From NCBI GenBank assembly GCA_026706985.1, contig JAPOXR010000022.1:1-64000 (forward strand): a stretch of DNA of 64,000 nt, read 5' to 3'. The translations under genes were made by a program, and so were the position numbers. Origin of the DNA: Paracoccaceae bacterium (GTDB taxonomy: Bacteria; Pseudomonadota; Alphaproteobacteria; Rhodobacterales; Rhodobacteraceae). This document shows, in pieces, positions 55,754 through 64,000 of the stretch (the first letter of the stretch is position 1; the number at the start of each line of letters is the position of its first letter). The notes under the pieces are model-generated. The model had not been told where the DNA came from. It saw nothing but the letters and a program-made list of their open reading frames with translations, and did no database searches.

Positions 55754-58612
55754 TCACTCCGCGGCCACGAGTGCCGGTTTCAGCATTTTCGCCAGAAACT
55801 GACCGGTATGGCTTCTGGGGTTGTCGGCAACATCCTCAGGCGTGCCTTCGGCGATGACCCGGCCGCCGGAATCGCCACCTTCCGGTCCCATATCAATGAT
55901 CCAGTCCGCTGTCTTTATGACATCCAGATTATGCTCAACCACCACCACCGTGTTGCCGAGAGTGACCAGCCTGTGCAGTACTTTGAGAAGCCTTTTTATG
56001 TCTTCAAAATGCAGCCCGGTCGTCGGCTCATCGAGAATATAGAGGGTCCCGCCCTGCGTACGGCGTGACAGCTCTTTCGCCAGTTTGACCCGCTGTGCCT
56101 CACCGCCTGACAATGTTGTCGCCGGCTGACCGAGCTTGATATATCCGAGCCCGACTTCGCAGAGTGACTTCAATTTCTCATGAATGGCCGGCACCGCGGC
56201 AAAAAACGCTTCCGCCTCCTCGACGGTCATATTGAGAATATCGGCAATCGACTGGTTGCGGTATTTAACCTCCAGGGTTTCCCGGTTGTAACGGGCACCA
56301 CGGCAGCTTTCACAAGTGACATAGATATCGGGAAGAAAATGCATCGCAATCTTGATGACACCGTCGCCCCGGCATGCCTCGCATCGTCCACCCTTCACAT
56401 TGAAGGAAAACCGCCCCGGCTTATAACCGCGGGCGCGGGATTCCGGTAACTCGGTGAACCAGTTACGAATTGGCAGAAAGGCATCCGTGTATGTGGCCGG
56501 ATTTGAGCGTGGTGTGCGTCCGATCGGCCTTTGGTCAATATCGATCACTTTTGCCAGGCTGCCCAACCCCTCGACCATCTCGCAATTGTCCGGTGCGATT
56601 CGATAGCCGCTGAAAAATGCCGCCGCATGATGATACAGGGTTCCGAAAGTCAGCGTCGATTTTCCGCTGCCCGAGACACCGGTCACACAGATAAATTTAC
56701 CGAGCGGAAAATCGACCGTGACGGATTTCAGGTTGTTGCTTGTCGCCCCGATGACCCTGATTGCCCGGCCATATCCGGCGCGCCGCTCCGGACTGTAGTC
56801 GATTTGCCGCCGGCCACTCAAATATTGACCCGTGATTGATTTCGGATTGATTTCAACCTCAGCGGGTCTGCCCTGTGCGACAATTTCGCCGCCGTGGATT
56901 CCCGCACCCGGACCGATGTCAAGCAGGTGGTCCGCCTCGCGCATAGCCTCTTCATCATGCTCCACGACGATGACGGTATTGCCTTGATCGCGCAGATTCT
57001 TGAGCGTCGCCAGCAACCGCTTATTGTCACGCTGATGCAGTCCGATCGATGGCTCATCCAATACGTAAAGCACGCCCGTCAGGCCGGATCCGATTTGACT
57101 TGCGAGACGGATTCTCTGGCTTTCGCCGCCGGACAGTGTTCCCGAATTACGTGACAGGGTCACATATTCAAGCCCGACATTGTTCAGGAAGCCAAGACGC
57201 TCGCGGATTTCCTTGAATATGGGAGCGGCGATAATCCGGTTTTGCGCCGAGAGGTGATTTTTCGCGTCCCGGCTCCATTCGAGTGCCCCGGAAACAGTCA
57301 ATTGCGTGACCTCGCCGATATGTTTCTTCCCGATTTTGACAGCGAGAGCTTCCGGACGGAGGCGGAACCCGCCGCAGGCACTGCAGTCACGGCTGCTTTG
57401 ATAACGCTCGAGTTGATCGCGCACATACTGGGAATCGGTTTCCCGGTAGCGGCGCTCCATATTCGGAATGACACCTTCATATCTCCTGCGCACCGTGTAG
57501 GTGCGTTTCCCCTCGGAATACTCGAATTGAATTTCCTCATCTTTCGAACCGTAGAGGATGAGTTCGCGGATATCCTCGGGGAGGTGTCGCCATTGCCGGT
57601 CCGGATTGAATCCATAATGGCGGGACAAGGAGGTAATGGTCTGCTCAAAATAGAATGAGCTGGTTTTCTTCCAGGGGTCTATCGCATCAATTCGGAGATA
57701 CCGCGTCGTATCCGGAATGATCCGGTTGAGATCAAAAAACACCTCCCTCCCAAGTCCATCGCATTTCGTACAGGCGCCAAAAGGGGCATTGAAAGAGAAC
57801 AGCCGCGGTTCGATCTCCGGGATCATGAAGCCGGAGACCGGGCAGGCGAATTTCTCTGAGAAGGTTATGCTGGAAGCATCGCCGCCTTCGGTCTCGACCG
57901 TGGCCAGGGCGATCCCGTCCGCCTGGTCCAGTGCCGTGCGCAGCGAATCGGCCAGCCGTTGATCGATGCCGTCGCGCGTGACAATCCGGTCGACCACGAG
58001 TTCGATATTGTGCCGAAAAGTTTTCTGAAGTTCCGGCACATCATCAAGATCATAAATTTCCCCATCAATCCGGACGCGCTGAAATCCGCGCTTGCGGAAC
58101 TCGAGCAGCTCTCTTTTGTATTCACCTTTCCTATCCCGCACCACCGGGGCGAGCAGAATCACCCGGCTTCCCGGAGGATAGGCGAGGATACGGTCGACCA
58201 TGTCGGAGACCTGCTGCGCCTGGATCGGCAGACCTGTTGCCGGCGAATGAGGAGTGCCGGCACGGGCAAACAACAATCGCAGGTAGTCATAAATTTCGGT
58301 GACGGTGCCGACCGTCGAGCGTGGATTTCTCGAAGTCGTTTTCTGCTCAATCGCAATCGCCGGCGACAGGCCGGTGATCTGGTCAACATCGGGCTTTTCC
58401 ATCACATTCAGGAACTGGCGGGCATAGACCGAGAGGCTTTCGACATAACGCCGCTGGCCCTCGGCATAGATCGTGTCGATGGCAAGAGTTGACTTCCCCG
58501 AACCGCTGAGGCCGGTCACGACAACCAGCTTGCCGCGCGGAATATCGACATCAACAGATTTGAGATTATGTTCGCGTGCACCGCGCACGCTGATCATTTT
58601 CGCTTCGCTCAT
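55754..58612 (-). CDS. uvrA: excinuclease ABC subunit A
   Basis: It is the damage-recognition ATPase of nucleotide excision repair. This 952-residue protein has two ABC modules: [20 protein letters not shown] at the N-terminus and [20 protein letters not shown] in the second half. [20 protein letters not shown] and [20 protein letters not shown] are the two signatures. Zinc finger 2 is intact ([17 protein letters not shown]). Finger 1 has Cys257, Ser260, Cys281 and Cys284, so the usual second Cys is Ser. It is divergent from ssb. No LexA box of the GAAC-N7-GAAC or GTTC-N7-GTTC form was seen in the gap. Confidence 0.97.
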   Translation of the reverse strand: MSEAKMISVRGAREHNLKSVDVDIPRGKLVVVTGLSGSGKSTLAIDTIYAEGQRRYVESLSVYARQFLNVMEKPDVDQITGLSPAIAIEQKTTSRNPRSTVGTVTEIYDYLRLLFARAGTPHSPATGLPIQAQQVSDMVDRILAYPPGSRVILLAPVVRDRKGEYKRELLEFRKRGFQRVRIDGEIYDLDDVPELQKTFRHNIELVVDRIVTRDGIDQRLADSLRTALDQADGIALATVETEGGDASSITFSEKFACPVSGFMIPEIEPRLFSFNAPFGACTKCDGLGREVFFDLNRIIPDTTRYLRIDAIDPWKKTSSFYFEQTITSLSRHYGFNPDRQWRHLPEDIRELILYGSKDEEIQFEYSEGKRTYTVRRRYEGVIPNMERRYRETDSQYVRDQLERYQSSRDCSACGGFRLRPEALAVKIGKKHIGEVTQLTVSGALEWSRDAKNHLSAQNRIIAAPIFKEIRERLGFLNNVGLEYVTLSRNSGTLSGGESQRIRLASQIGSGLTGVLYVLDEPSIGLHQRDNKRLLATLKNLRDQGNTVIVVEHDEEAMREADHLLDIGPGAGIHGGEIVAQGRPAEVEINPKSITGQYLSGRRQIDYSPERRAGYGRAIRVIGATSNNLKSVTVDFPLGKFICVTGVSGSGKSTLTFGTLYHHAAAFFSGYRIAPDNCEMVEGLGSLAKVIDIDQRPIGRTPRSNPATYTDAFLPIRNWFTELPESRARGYKPGRFSFNVKGGRCEACRGDGVIKIAMHFLPDIYVTCESCRGARYNRETLEVKYRNQSIADILNMTVEEAEAFFAAVPAIHEKLKSLCEVGLGYIKLGQPATTLSGGEAQRVKLAKELSRRTQGGTLYILDEPTTGLHFEDIKRLLKVLHRLVTLGNTVVVVEHNLDVIKTADWIIDMGPEGGDSGGRVIAEGTPEDVADNPRSHTGQFLAKMLKPALVAAE

Positions 58613-58772
58613 GAACCCCCGCGCCTCCAGCCACGGGATAGATTCTTCCGTTCAGAATGACAATGCGAAGCGCACAGACCATAGTCTCCCGATTGCCGAT
58701 TCCTCTTGCGGTGAAAGGTATATTGATTGATTGATTCAGGTCTTCAATCGGTCGGGTACGGGGGTCTCGGAA

Positions 58773-59258
58773 ATGTCAGGATCGGTCAACAAGGTTATCC
58801 TCATCGGCAATCTCGGAGCGGACCCTGAAATCCGTGAATTCTCCTCGGGGACGCGCTATTGCAACCTCCGGGTGGCGACAAGCGAAAGGTGGAAGGACCG
58901 GAACAGCGGCGAAAACCGCGAACGGACGGAATGGCACCGGGTGACGATCTACAATGAGCATCTGGTCCGGATTGCCGAGGCATATCTGCGCAAAGGTTCG
59001 AAAGTGTATCTGGAAGGCCAGCTGGAGACCCGGAAATGGCAGGATCAGAACGGCAATGAGCGCTATTCGACGGATGTCGCGCTGCGCCCGTTTCGCAGCG
59101 AATTGACGATGCTCGATTCGCGCGGCTCCAGTGACGGCTACCAGTCGGCGGGCGATGCCGGTTCGGGGCGTGGCCGGGAAGAGTATTCCGAAAGGCAATG
59201 GTCCCGGGAAGCCGGATCCGCTGCTGAAGACAGCACGTCTGACGACATTCCGTTCTGA
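58773..59258 (+). CDS. ssb: single-stranded DNA-binding protein
   Basis: This 161-residue protein coats single-stranded DNA in replication and repair. It has the OB fold MSGSVNKVILIGNLGADPEI, FSSGTRYCNLRVATSERWK, TEWHRVTIYNEHLVRIAEAY LRKG and KVYLEGQLETRKWQDQNGNE. A flexible Gly/Ser/Arg-rich linker and the conserved acidic tail ending DDIPF follow; the tail recruits repair partners. ATG 58773 is supported by the family start MSGSVNKV. Confidence 0.96.
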   Translation: MSGSVNKVILIGNLGADPEIREFSSGTRYCNLRVATSERWKDRNSGENRERTEWHRVTIYNEHLVRIAEAYLRKGSKVYLEGQLETRKWQDQNGNERYSTDVALRPFRSELTMLDSRGSSDGYQSAGDAGSGRGREEYSERQWSREAGSAAEDSTSDDIPF

Positions 59259-59344
59259 GCGTTCAGCGGGGGCCGCAATGCACCGCTCTATGTGAAGAAC
59301 AAACCCAGCTCCGAGAACTGACGGGGCGGCGTAATTTACATTTA

Positions 59345-59373
59345 TGTAGTGATACTATAGGCCAGACACTACA
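59345..59373. repeat. 7-bp inverted repeat upstream of gyrA
   Basis: Arms TGTAGTG and CACTACA with a 15-base spacer containing ATACTATAGG, a -10-like sequence. This lies 33 bases before the gyrA start and could be a regulatory site or the transcript leader hairpin. Evidence is weak. Confidence 0.4.
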
Positions 59374-59405
59374 AAACTTAGTTGATCTGAAGCTGGTTCC
59401 GGCAA

Positions 59406-62156
59406 TTGAACGACGAAGCTGAAAGCCCTGGCAACAGCGGCGAAAACACGCAGCTGCATCCGGCATATGACGGCCCCGGTGTCTCAATTGTCGAGGAAAT
59501 GCGAACCGCCTATCTCGATTACGCGATGAGCGTGATCGTATCGCGGGCGATCCCCGATCTGCGCGATGGTTTAAAGCCGGTGCATCGCCGGATTCTGTAC
59601 GCGATGCATGAGACCGGCAATTCACACGATAAACCCTACCGGAAATCGGCCCGGCCGGTGGGCGATGTCATGGGTAAATACCATCCGCACGGCGACGCTG
59701 CGATTTATGATGCCTTGGTGCGCATGGCCCAGGATTTCTCGATGTCGCAGCCCCTGCTCGACGGCCAAGGGAATTTCGGCTCGCTGGACGGCGATAATCC
59801 GGCGGCTATGCGCTACACGGAAATCCGTATGGCCAAGGCGGCGCAGTGGCTGTTGACGGATATCGACCGCAACACGGTCGAGTTTCAGGACAATTATGAC
59901 GGCAAGGATCAAGAGCCATCGGTGCTGCCGGCCCGTTTCCCCAATGTTCTCGTGAATGGCGGCGGCGGCATTGCGGTTGGAATGGCGACCAATATTCCAC
60001 CGCATAACCTGGGCGAAGTTATCAGTGCCACCCTCGCCTATATTGAAAATCCTGACATCTCGATTGAAGGCCTGATGCAATTGATGCCGGCACCCGATTT
60101 TCCGACCGGTGGGGTCATTCAGGGACGGACCGGTGCCAAAAAGACCTATTTCACCGGACGCGGGGGTATCGTGATCCGGGCAAAAACCAGGATCGAGACC
60201 ATCCGGCAGGACCGACAGGCCATAATCGTCGACGAGATTCCCTACCAAGTCAATAAAGCGACGATGATCGAGCGTATCGCGGAAGCGGTCCGGGACAAAA
60301 AGATCGAAGGCATCGCCGCAGTCCGGGATGAGTCTGACCGGGTCGGAGTCCGGGTGGTCATCGAATTGAAACGCGACGCCAATGCGGAGATTGTTCTCAA
60401 CCAACTCTGGCGGTTTTCGCCGATGGAATCGTCATTCAACAGTAACATGCTGGCACTCAATGGCGGCCGACCCGAATTGATGAATTTATCCACCTTTATC
60501 AGGGCCTTCGTGGAATTTCGTGAGGAAATTGTTGCCCGGCGGACGGCGGATGAGTTACGCCGTGCGCGGGACCGAAGCCACCTGCTGTGCGGCCTAGCGG
60601 TGGTTGTATCAAATCTTGACCAGGTAGTCGCGATCATCAGGCAGGCGGCCGACCCGGCCGAGGCAAGGGCGGAATTGAGGCGGCGTCAATGGCCGGCCGA
60701 GGAAATCGCCGATTACCTCCGGTTGATCGATGACCCGCTGAATTCCATAGAGCCGAACGGCACATACCGCCTTTCTGATGCCCAGGCGCGCGCCATACTG
60801 GAACTCCGTCTACAAAGACTCACCGCCATGGGGATCAAGGAAAATACTGATGAATTGCAAGCACTTGCGGAGAAGATCACCGGGTATCTTCATGTCCTCG
60901 GTTCCGGCTCAAGAATCCGCGCAATTATCGCTGACGAGTTGAAAGAGGTTAAAGAGAATTTCGCTGTGGCACGGCGTACAGAGATCGCGGAGTTCGAGGA
61001 GATCGTGGATGATGAGGATCTGATCGAGCCGGAGAATGTCGTCGTGACGATCACCAATGGCGGCTACATCAAGCGTACACCGCTGTCGGAATTTCGTTCG
61101 CAACTGCGCGGCGGCAAGGGGCTGAGCGGAATGACCACCAAGAATGAGGATTTCGTCACCGCCCAATACGTCGTGAACACGCATGATGCGCTGCTGTTTT
61201 TCACAACTGACGGGATCGTCTACAAGTTGAAGGCTTGGAGACTGCCGAATGCCGGCAGGAATGCCCGCGGTAAAGCGATCGTCAATATTCTGCCGATAAC
61301 GCTTGGCGTATCGATAGCCGCGGTCACGCCGATCGATGTTGATGAATCCGAATGGGATTCCAGACAAATTGTCTTCGCGACCTCTGCCGGCCAGGTGCGC
61401 CGCAATCGCCTTTCGGATTTTGCCAATGTGCTGTCCAACGGGAAAATAGCCATGCGGCTGCCGGAAGGCGTGACCCTGGTGGGCGCACGAATTTGCTCGA
61501 ATGATGACGATGTGCTGCTTGCAAGCCATTTCGGCCGGGCGATCCGGTTTTCTGTCACCGAAGTCCGGGTTCAGAAATCACGCAATTCAACCGGAATGCG
61601 CGGCATGCGGTTGAAGGAGGGCGATAGCGTCGTCGCCATGGAGATCATCCGCTCATTTGATGCCTCCCGGGAGCAGGCCAAGGCCTTCCTGAAGGCAAGA
61701 AGGGCAAGCGGGAGCCCGGTTGATGACGAGGTCGTTGAAGAGTCGGCAGCGGATTCAGATGCCGGGCACCCGGATAATTACAGCGAGTTGCAGGAAGCCG
61801 AACAGGTGTTGCTGACAATCGCCAGCGACGGATCCGGCAAGCGCTCATCATCCTATGACTATTTCAGAAAAGGGCGCGGCGGAATGGGCGTCAAGGCCGT
61901 GCGGGAAGGCAGGATTGTCGCCTTCCTTTTGGTGGACGCCGATGACCAGGTTATGCTGGCTACGAATTTGGGCCAATCCATACGCTGCAGAGTGTCCGAC
62001 ATTTCCTTCCGCTCGCGCTCGGCCGGTGGCGTGCGTGTGTTCAAAATGGCGAAGGGTTCGGAAGTGGTCTCGGTGGCGCGAATCGCCTATCCGGTGGATG
62101 AACCGGAGGAGGATGCGGAAAATTTGGAGCAGGCAGTGCTTGACGGGGGTGAATAG
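59406..62156 (+). CDS. gyrA: DNA gyrase subunit A
   Basis: It introduces negative supercoils with GyrB. This 916-residue protein has AYLDYAMSVIVSRAIPDLRD, the quinolone region GKYHPHGDAAIYDALVRM, catalytic Tyr137 in AMRYTEIRM, and the C-terminal wrapping domain with GyrA box QLRGGKG. Residue 98 (E. coli Ser83) is Ala and residue 102 (Asp87) is Asp. The start appears to be TTG at 59406; no in-frame ATG gives a full N-terminus. An acidic insert (DSDAGHPDNYSELQEAEQ) interrupts the C-terminal blades. Confidence 0.96.
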   Translation: MNDEAESPGNSGENTQLHPAYDGPGVSIVEEMRTAYLDYAMSVIVSRAIPDLRDGLKPVHRRILYAMHETGNSHDKPYRKSARPVGDVMGKYHPHGDAAIYDALVRMAQDFSMSQPLLDGQGNFGSLDGDNPAAMRYTEIRMAKAAQWLLTDIDRNTVEFQDNYDGKDQEPSVLPARFPNVLVNGGGGIAVGMATNIPPHNLGEVISATLAYIENPDISIEGLMQLMPAPDFPTGGVIQGRTGAKKTYFTGRGGIVIRAKTRIETIRQDRQAIIVDEIPYQVNKATMIERIAEAVRDKKIEGIAAVRDESDRVGVRVVIELKRDANAEIVLNQLWRFSPMESSFNSNMLALNGGRPELMNLSTFIRAFVEFREEIVARRTADELRRARDRSHLLCGLAVVVSNLDQVVAIIRQAADPAEARAELRRRQWPAEEIADYLRLIDDPLNSIEPNGTYRLSDAQARAILELRLQRLTAMGIKENTDELQALAEKITGYLHVLGSGSRIRAIIADELKEVKENFAVARRTEIAEFEEIVDDEDLIEPENVVVTITNGGYIKRTPLSEFRSQLRGGKGLSGMTTKNEDFVTAQYVVNTHDALLFFTTDGIVYKLKAWRLPNAGRNARGKAIVNILPITLGVSIAAVTPIDVDESEWDSRQIVFATSAGQVRRNRLSDFANVLSNGKIAMRLPEGVTLVGARICSNDDDVLLASHFGRAIRFSVTEVRVQKSRNSTGMRGMRLKEGDSVVAMEIIRSFDASREQAKAFLKARRASGSPVDDEVVEESAADSDAGHPDNYSELQEAEQVLLTIASDGSGKRSSSYDYFRKGRGGMGVKAVREGRIVAFLLVDADDQVMLATNLGQSIRCRVSDISFRSRSAGGVRVFKMAKGSEVVSVARIAYPVDEPEEDAENLEQAVLDGGE

Positions 62157-62773
62157 TGGCCAGGCGACGGTTCTTGGATGAAGTTTACAAGCTGCGGTCG
62201 GCCGCATCCATGAAGAAATTATATGATGAATGGTCGGAAAGTTATGATGACGAAATCGGCGGCCAAGGCTATGCCACTCCACGGAGATGCGCCGCCGCGT
62301 TGGCGGATGCAGTCGAAGATCTGGATGCTCCGATTCTTGACTTTGGCTGTGGTACCGGCATGTCCGGGCAGGCATTGGCCGCTTCCGGTTTTGCCGTGAT
62401 TGACGGCTGCGACATTTCAGAGAAAATGCTCGAGGTTGCACGCGGAAAGGGAATATACCGGCGGATCTGGTGCGCATCCGCCTCCGATCCGATTTCCTTT
62501 CAACCCGGATCATACCGGAATATCGCCGCTATTGGTGTGATCAGTGTCGGCGCGGCACCGATCGGTATTCTGGACAATCTATTCGCGGCCCTTCCCGGCG
62601 GCGGTGCGATCGTATTTTCATTCAATGAGCACACTCTGCAGGATCCGGCCTATGAATACCGGGTTTATGAATATGTGGACACGGCGGCGGCGCACCTGCT
62701 GTTTCGTGAACATGGAGATCACTTGCCGGGGATCGGCATGCAGTCGACGGTTTATGTGCTGCAAAAGCAATAG
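62156..62773 (+). CDS. class I SAM-dependent methyltransferase
   Basis: A 205-residue Rossmann-fold methyltransferase with ILDFGCGTGMSGQALAASGF (SAM loop) and IDGCDISEKMLEVARGKGIY (acidic loop). The later strands include GVISVGAAPIGILDNLFAAL PGGG. It starts with GTG overlapping the last base of the gyrA stop (TAGTG) and is followed by gluQ without a gap. The substrate is unknown. The fold and an N-terminal YDEWSESYDDEI motif resemble small-molecule or tRNA methyltransferases such as the UbiE-like group. Confidence 0.9.
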   Translation: MARRRFLDEVYKLRSAASMKKLYDEWSESYDDEIGGQGYATPRRCAAALADAVEDLDAPILDFGCGTGMSGQALAASGFAVIDGCDISEKMLEVARGKGIYRRIWCASASDPISFQPGSYRNIAAIGVISVGAAPIGILDNLFAALPGGGAIVFSFNEHTLQDPAYEYRVYEYVDTAAAHLLFREHGDHLPGIGMQSTVYVLQKQ

Positions 62774-63631
62774 ATGCGACGTGACCGGTTTGCCCCCTCG
62801 CCGACAGGATTTCTGCATTTAGGCCATGCGCTGTCGGCGTTGACGGTCTGGGAGTCCAGCGCCCGGCAAGGCGGGGAATTCATACTCAGAATCGACGATT
62901 TGGATGTCGAAAGATCACGCCGGGAATTTGTGGCGGCGATTTTTGACGATTTGACATGGCTTGGCCTGTCATGGCGGCAACCGGTGATGTTCCAGTCGCA
63001 AAGGCGTGAAGCCTATGCCCATGCGCTGAATCGATTGATTGACCTCGGAATCTGTTTTCCCTGCGGATGCACAAGAGCGGATATCCGTGCCGCGCAGTCG
63101 GCGCCGCAGGAGGGTTCAGATGCGAATACCCGGTCAAGGGTTTATCCGGGAACATGCCGAAATCGAAAGATGCACGAAATCGGCGATGGCGACTCGGTAC
63201 GACTCAACATGGAAGCTGCGATCAAGCTGTTGGGCGGAGAAGCAAGGGTGAGTGAAATCGGGTTCTGTGAAACCGGCTTAACTTTCGCTGGAGAACATTA
63301 TCTGAATGCCGGGCATTTGCTCCAGAGCCATGGAGATGTTGTGCTGGCGCGCAAGGGTCTTGGCGCTTCCTACCATCTATCCGTCATCATTGATGATGAT
63401 GCACAACAGGTTACGCATGTGACACGCGGCGAGGATTTGTTCGGCGCAACTTCACTGCACCGGTTGCTGCAGGAATTGCTGTCGGTCAAACCGCCGGTCT
63501 GGAACCATCACCGATTGGTCCGTGATGCGGACGGAAACCGCCTGGCCAAGCGCTCCAACTCGACCACGCTAGTTTCGCTGCGCCGCAAAGGATGCACACC
63601 CGCCGACATCCGGCACCTGGTCAATCTTTAG
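62774..63631 (+). CDS. gluQ: glutamyl-Q tRNA(Asp) synthetase
   Basis: It attaches glutamate to queuosine in the anticodon of tRNA-Asp. This truncated GluRS paralogue of 285 residues lacks the anticodon-binding domain. It has RFAPSPTGFLHLGHALSALT, ILRIDDLDVERSR, the zinc-site cysteines in CFPCGCTR, ITHVTRGEDL-like VTHVTRGEDLFGATSLHRLL, and NRLAKRSNSTTLVSLR in place of KMSKS. It overlaps the convergent hisI by 11 bases. Confidence 0.95.
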   Translation: MRRDRFAPSPTGFLHLGHALSALTVWESSARQGGEFILRIDDLDVERSRREFVAAIFDDLTWLGLSWRQPVMFQSQRREAYAHALNRLIDLGICFPCGCTRADIRAAQSAPQEGSDANTRSRVYPGTCRNRKMHEIGDGDSVRLNMEAAIKLLGGEARVSEIGFCETGLTFAGEHYLNAGHLLQSHGDVVLARKGLGASYHLSVIIDDDAQQVTHVTRGEDLFGATSLHRLLQELLSVKPPVWNHHRLVRDADGNRLAKRSNSTTLVSLRRKGCTPADIRHLVNL

Positions 63632-63980
63632 AGGAATCCGCAGCCGTCAGAATTTCAAAAAAACAACTGCGGCGACCGGTATGGCAGGCATTGCCGGTCT
63701 GTTCAATCCGGGCCAGAAGGCAATCCTGGTCGCAATCTGTCCGGAGTTCCAGCAAGTGCTGCGTGTTGCCGCTGGTTTCACCCTTGATCCACAGACATTT
63801 CCGCGAACGCGACCAATATGTCATGCGTCCGGTTGCCATGGTCCGACTCAGGGCTTCGCGGTTCATCCAAGCCATCATTAATATTTCTTCCGCCTCGGAA
63901 TCCTGCACGATCACCGGGATCAACCCATCGGAGTTGAACCGCAGCCGGTCGATTCCGTCACATGCTTCTGTCCTTTTCAA
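63621..63980 (-). CDS. hisI: phosphoribosyl-AMP cyclohydrolase
   Basis: It opens the adenine ring of PR-AMP in histidine synthesis. This 119-residue protein has GLIPVIVQDSEAEEILMMAW, MNREALSRTMATGRMTYWSR and the zinc and magnesium site WIKGETSGNTQHLLELRTDC DQDCLLA with the final GNACHTGRRSCFF. The start seems to be TTG 63980, because a stop lies just upstream and no earlier ATG exists. It is the single-domain form, not fused to HisE. Confidence 0.93.
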   Translation of the reverse strand: MKRTEACDGIDRLRFNSDGLIPVIVQDSEAEEILMMAWMNREALSRTMATGRMTYWSRSRKCLWIKGETSGNTQHLLELRTDCDQDCLLARIEQTGNACHTGRRSCFFEILTAADSSKD

Positions 63981-64000
63981 TACCGTTATCCTGACCTAAA

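Noticed and set aside
58613-58772. Possible LexA box between uvrA and ssb
   Set aside because: A GTTC occurs near 58650, but no second GTTC or GAAC stands 7 bases away, so the spacing needed for the alphaproteobacterial box is absent.

Overview
The window reads as chromosome from an alphaproteobacterium, most likely from or near the Rhodobacterales. Three things support this. The gene orders ppiD-trpEGDC-moaC-moeA-lexA-gltX-gltA and pyrH-frr-uppS-cdsA-rseP-bamA-skp-fabZ-lpxA-lpxI-lpxB are alphaproteobacterial. A GAAC-N7-GAAC LexA operator sits in front of lexA. The uvrA/ssb/gyrA and coaD groups lie close together. Coding density is very high except in two accessory stretches. No rRNA, tRNA, CRISPR array or intact mobile element was recognised.

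Layout. 1-5.85 kb is an accessory, toxin-antitoxin-rich flank. It holds a YafQ/DinJ-type pair, a ParDE-type pair and a helix-turn-helix/PIN pair that look intact, a broken ImmA/IrrE peptidase, a broken VapC-like PIN toxin, two unknown genes and a perfect 28-bp palindrome. 5.84-7.1 kb is a lone periplasmic binding protein. 7.3-18.5 kb is a plus-strand block: periplasmic foldase PpiD, tryptophan synthesis (trpE, G, D, C), molybdenum cofactor (moaC, moeA), lexA with its own SOS promoter, gltX and citrate synthase. 18.5-29.5 kb is a minus-strand envelope operon: pyrH, frr, uppS, cdsA, rseP, bamA, skp, fabZ, lpxA, lpxI, lpxB and a small conserved gene. dxr is absent from its usual place between cdsA and rseP.

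29.6-37.75 kb carries miaA, a complete peptide-type ABC importer (binding protein, two permeases, fused double ATPase) and mazG. 37.8-39.45 kb is the second accessory patch: a decayed IS5-type transposase and a two-gene unit made of a DUF6338-like membrane protein whose stop codon overlaps the start of a 42-residue polyproline peptide. 39.77-51 kb holds an orphan iron-binding protein, a nucleoside hydrolase, selO, a DMT exporter, fur, eno, anmK, tyrS, a DUF3179 protein, a periplasmic cyclophilin, coaD and a CBS-domain protein. 51.15-55.75 kb is a valine-degradation operon (mmsA, acyl-CoA dehydrogenase, 3-hydroxyisobutyryl-CoA hydrolase, mmsB). 55.75-64 kb is uvrA, ssb, gyrA, a methyltransferase, gluQ and hisI.

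How the genes work together. Most of the window is housekeeping: outer membrane assembly (BamA, Skp, PpiD, RseP), lipid A, fatty acid and undecaprenyl-phosphate synthesis, DNA repair and topology, and translation. The most unusual items are the DUF6338/polyproline pair, the helix-turn-helix/PIN toxin pair with its long antitoxin N-terminus, the missing dxr, and the cluster of decaying toxin loci at the left edge. All identifications rest on motif and family recognition by eye; no database search was run.
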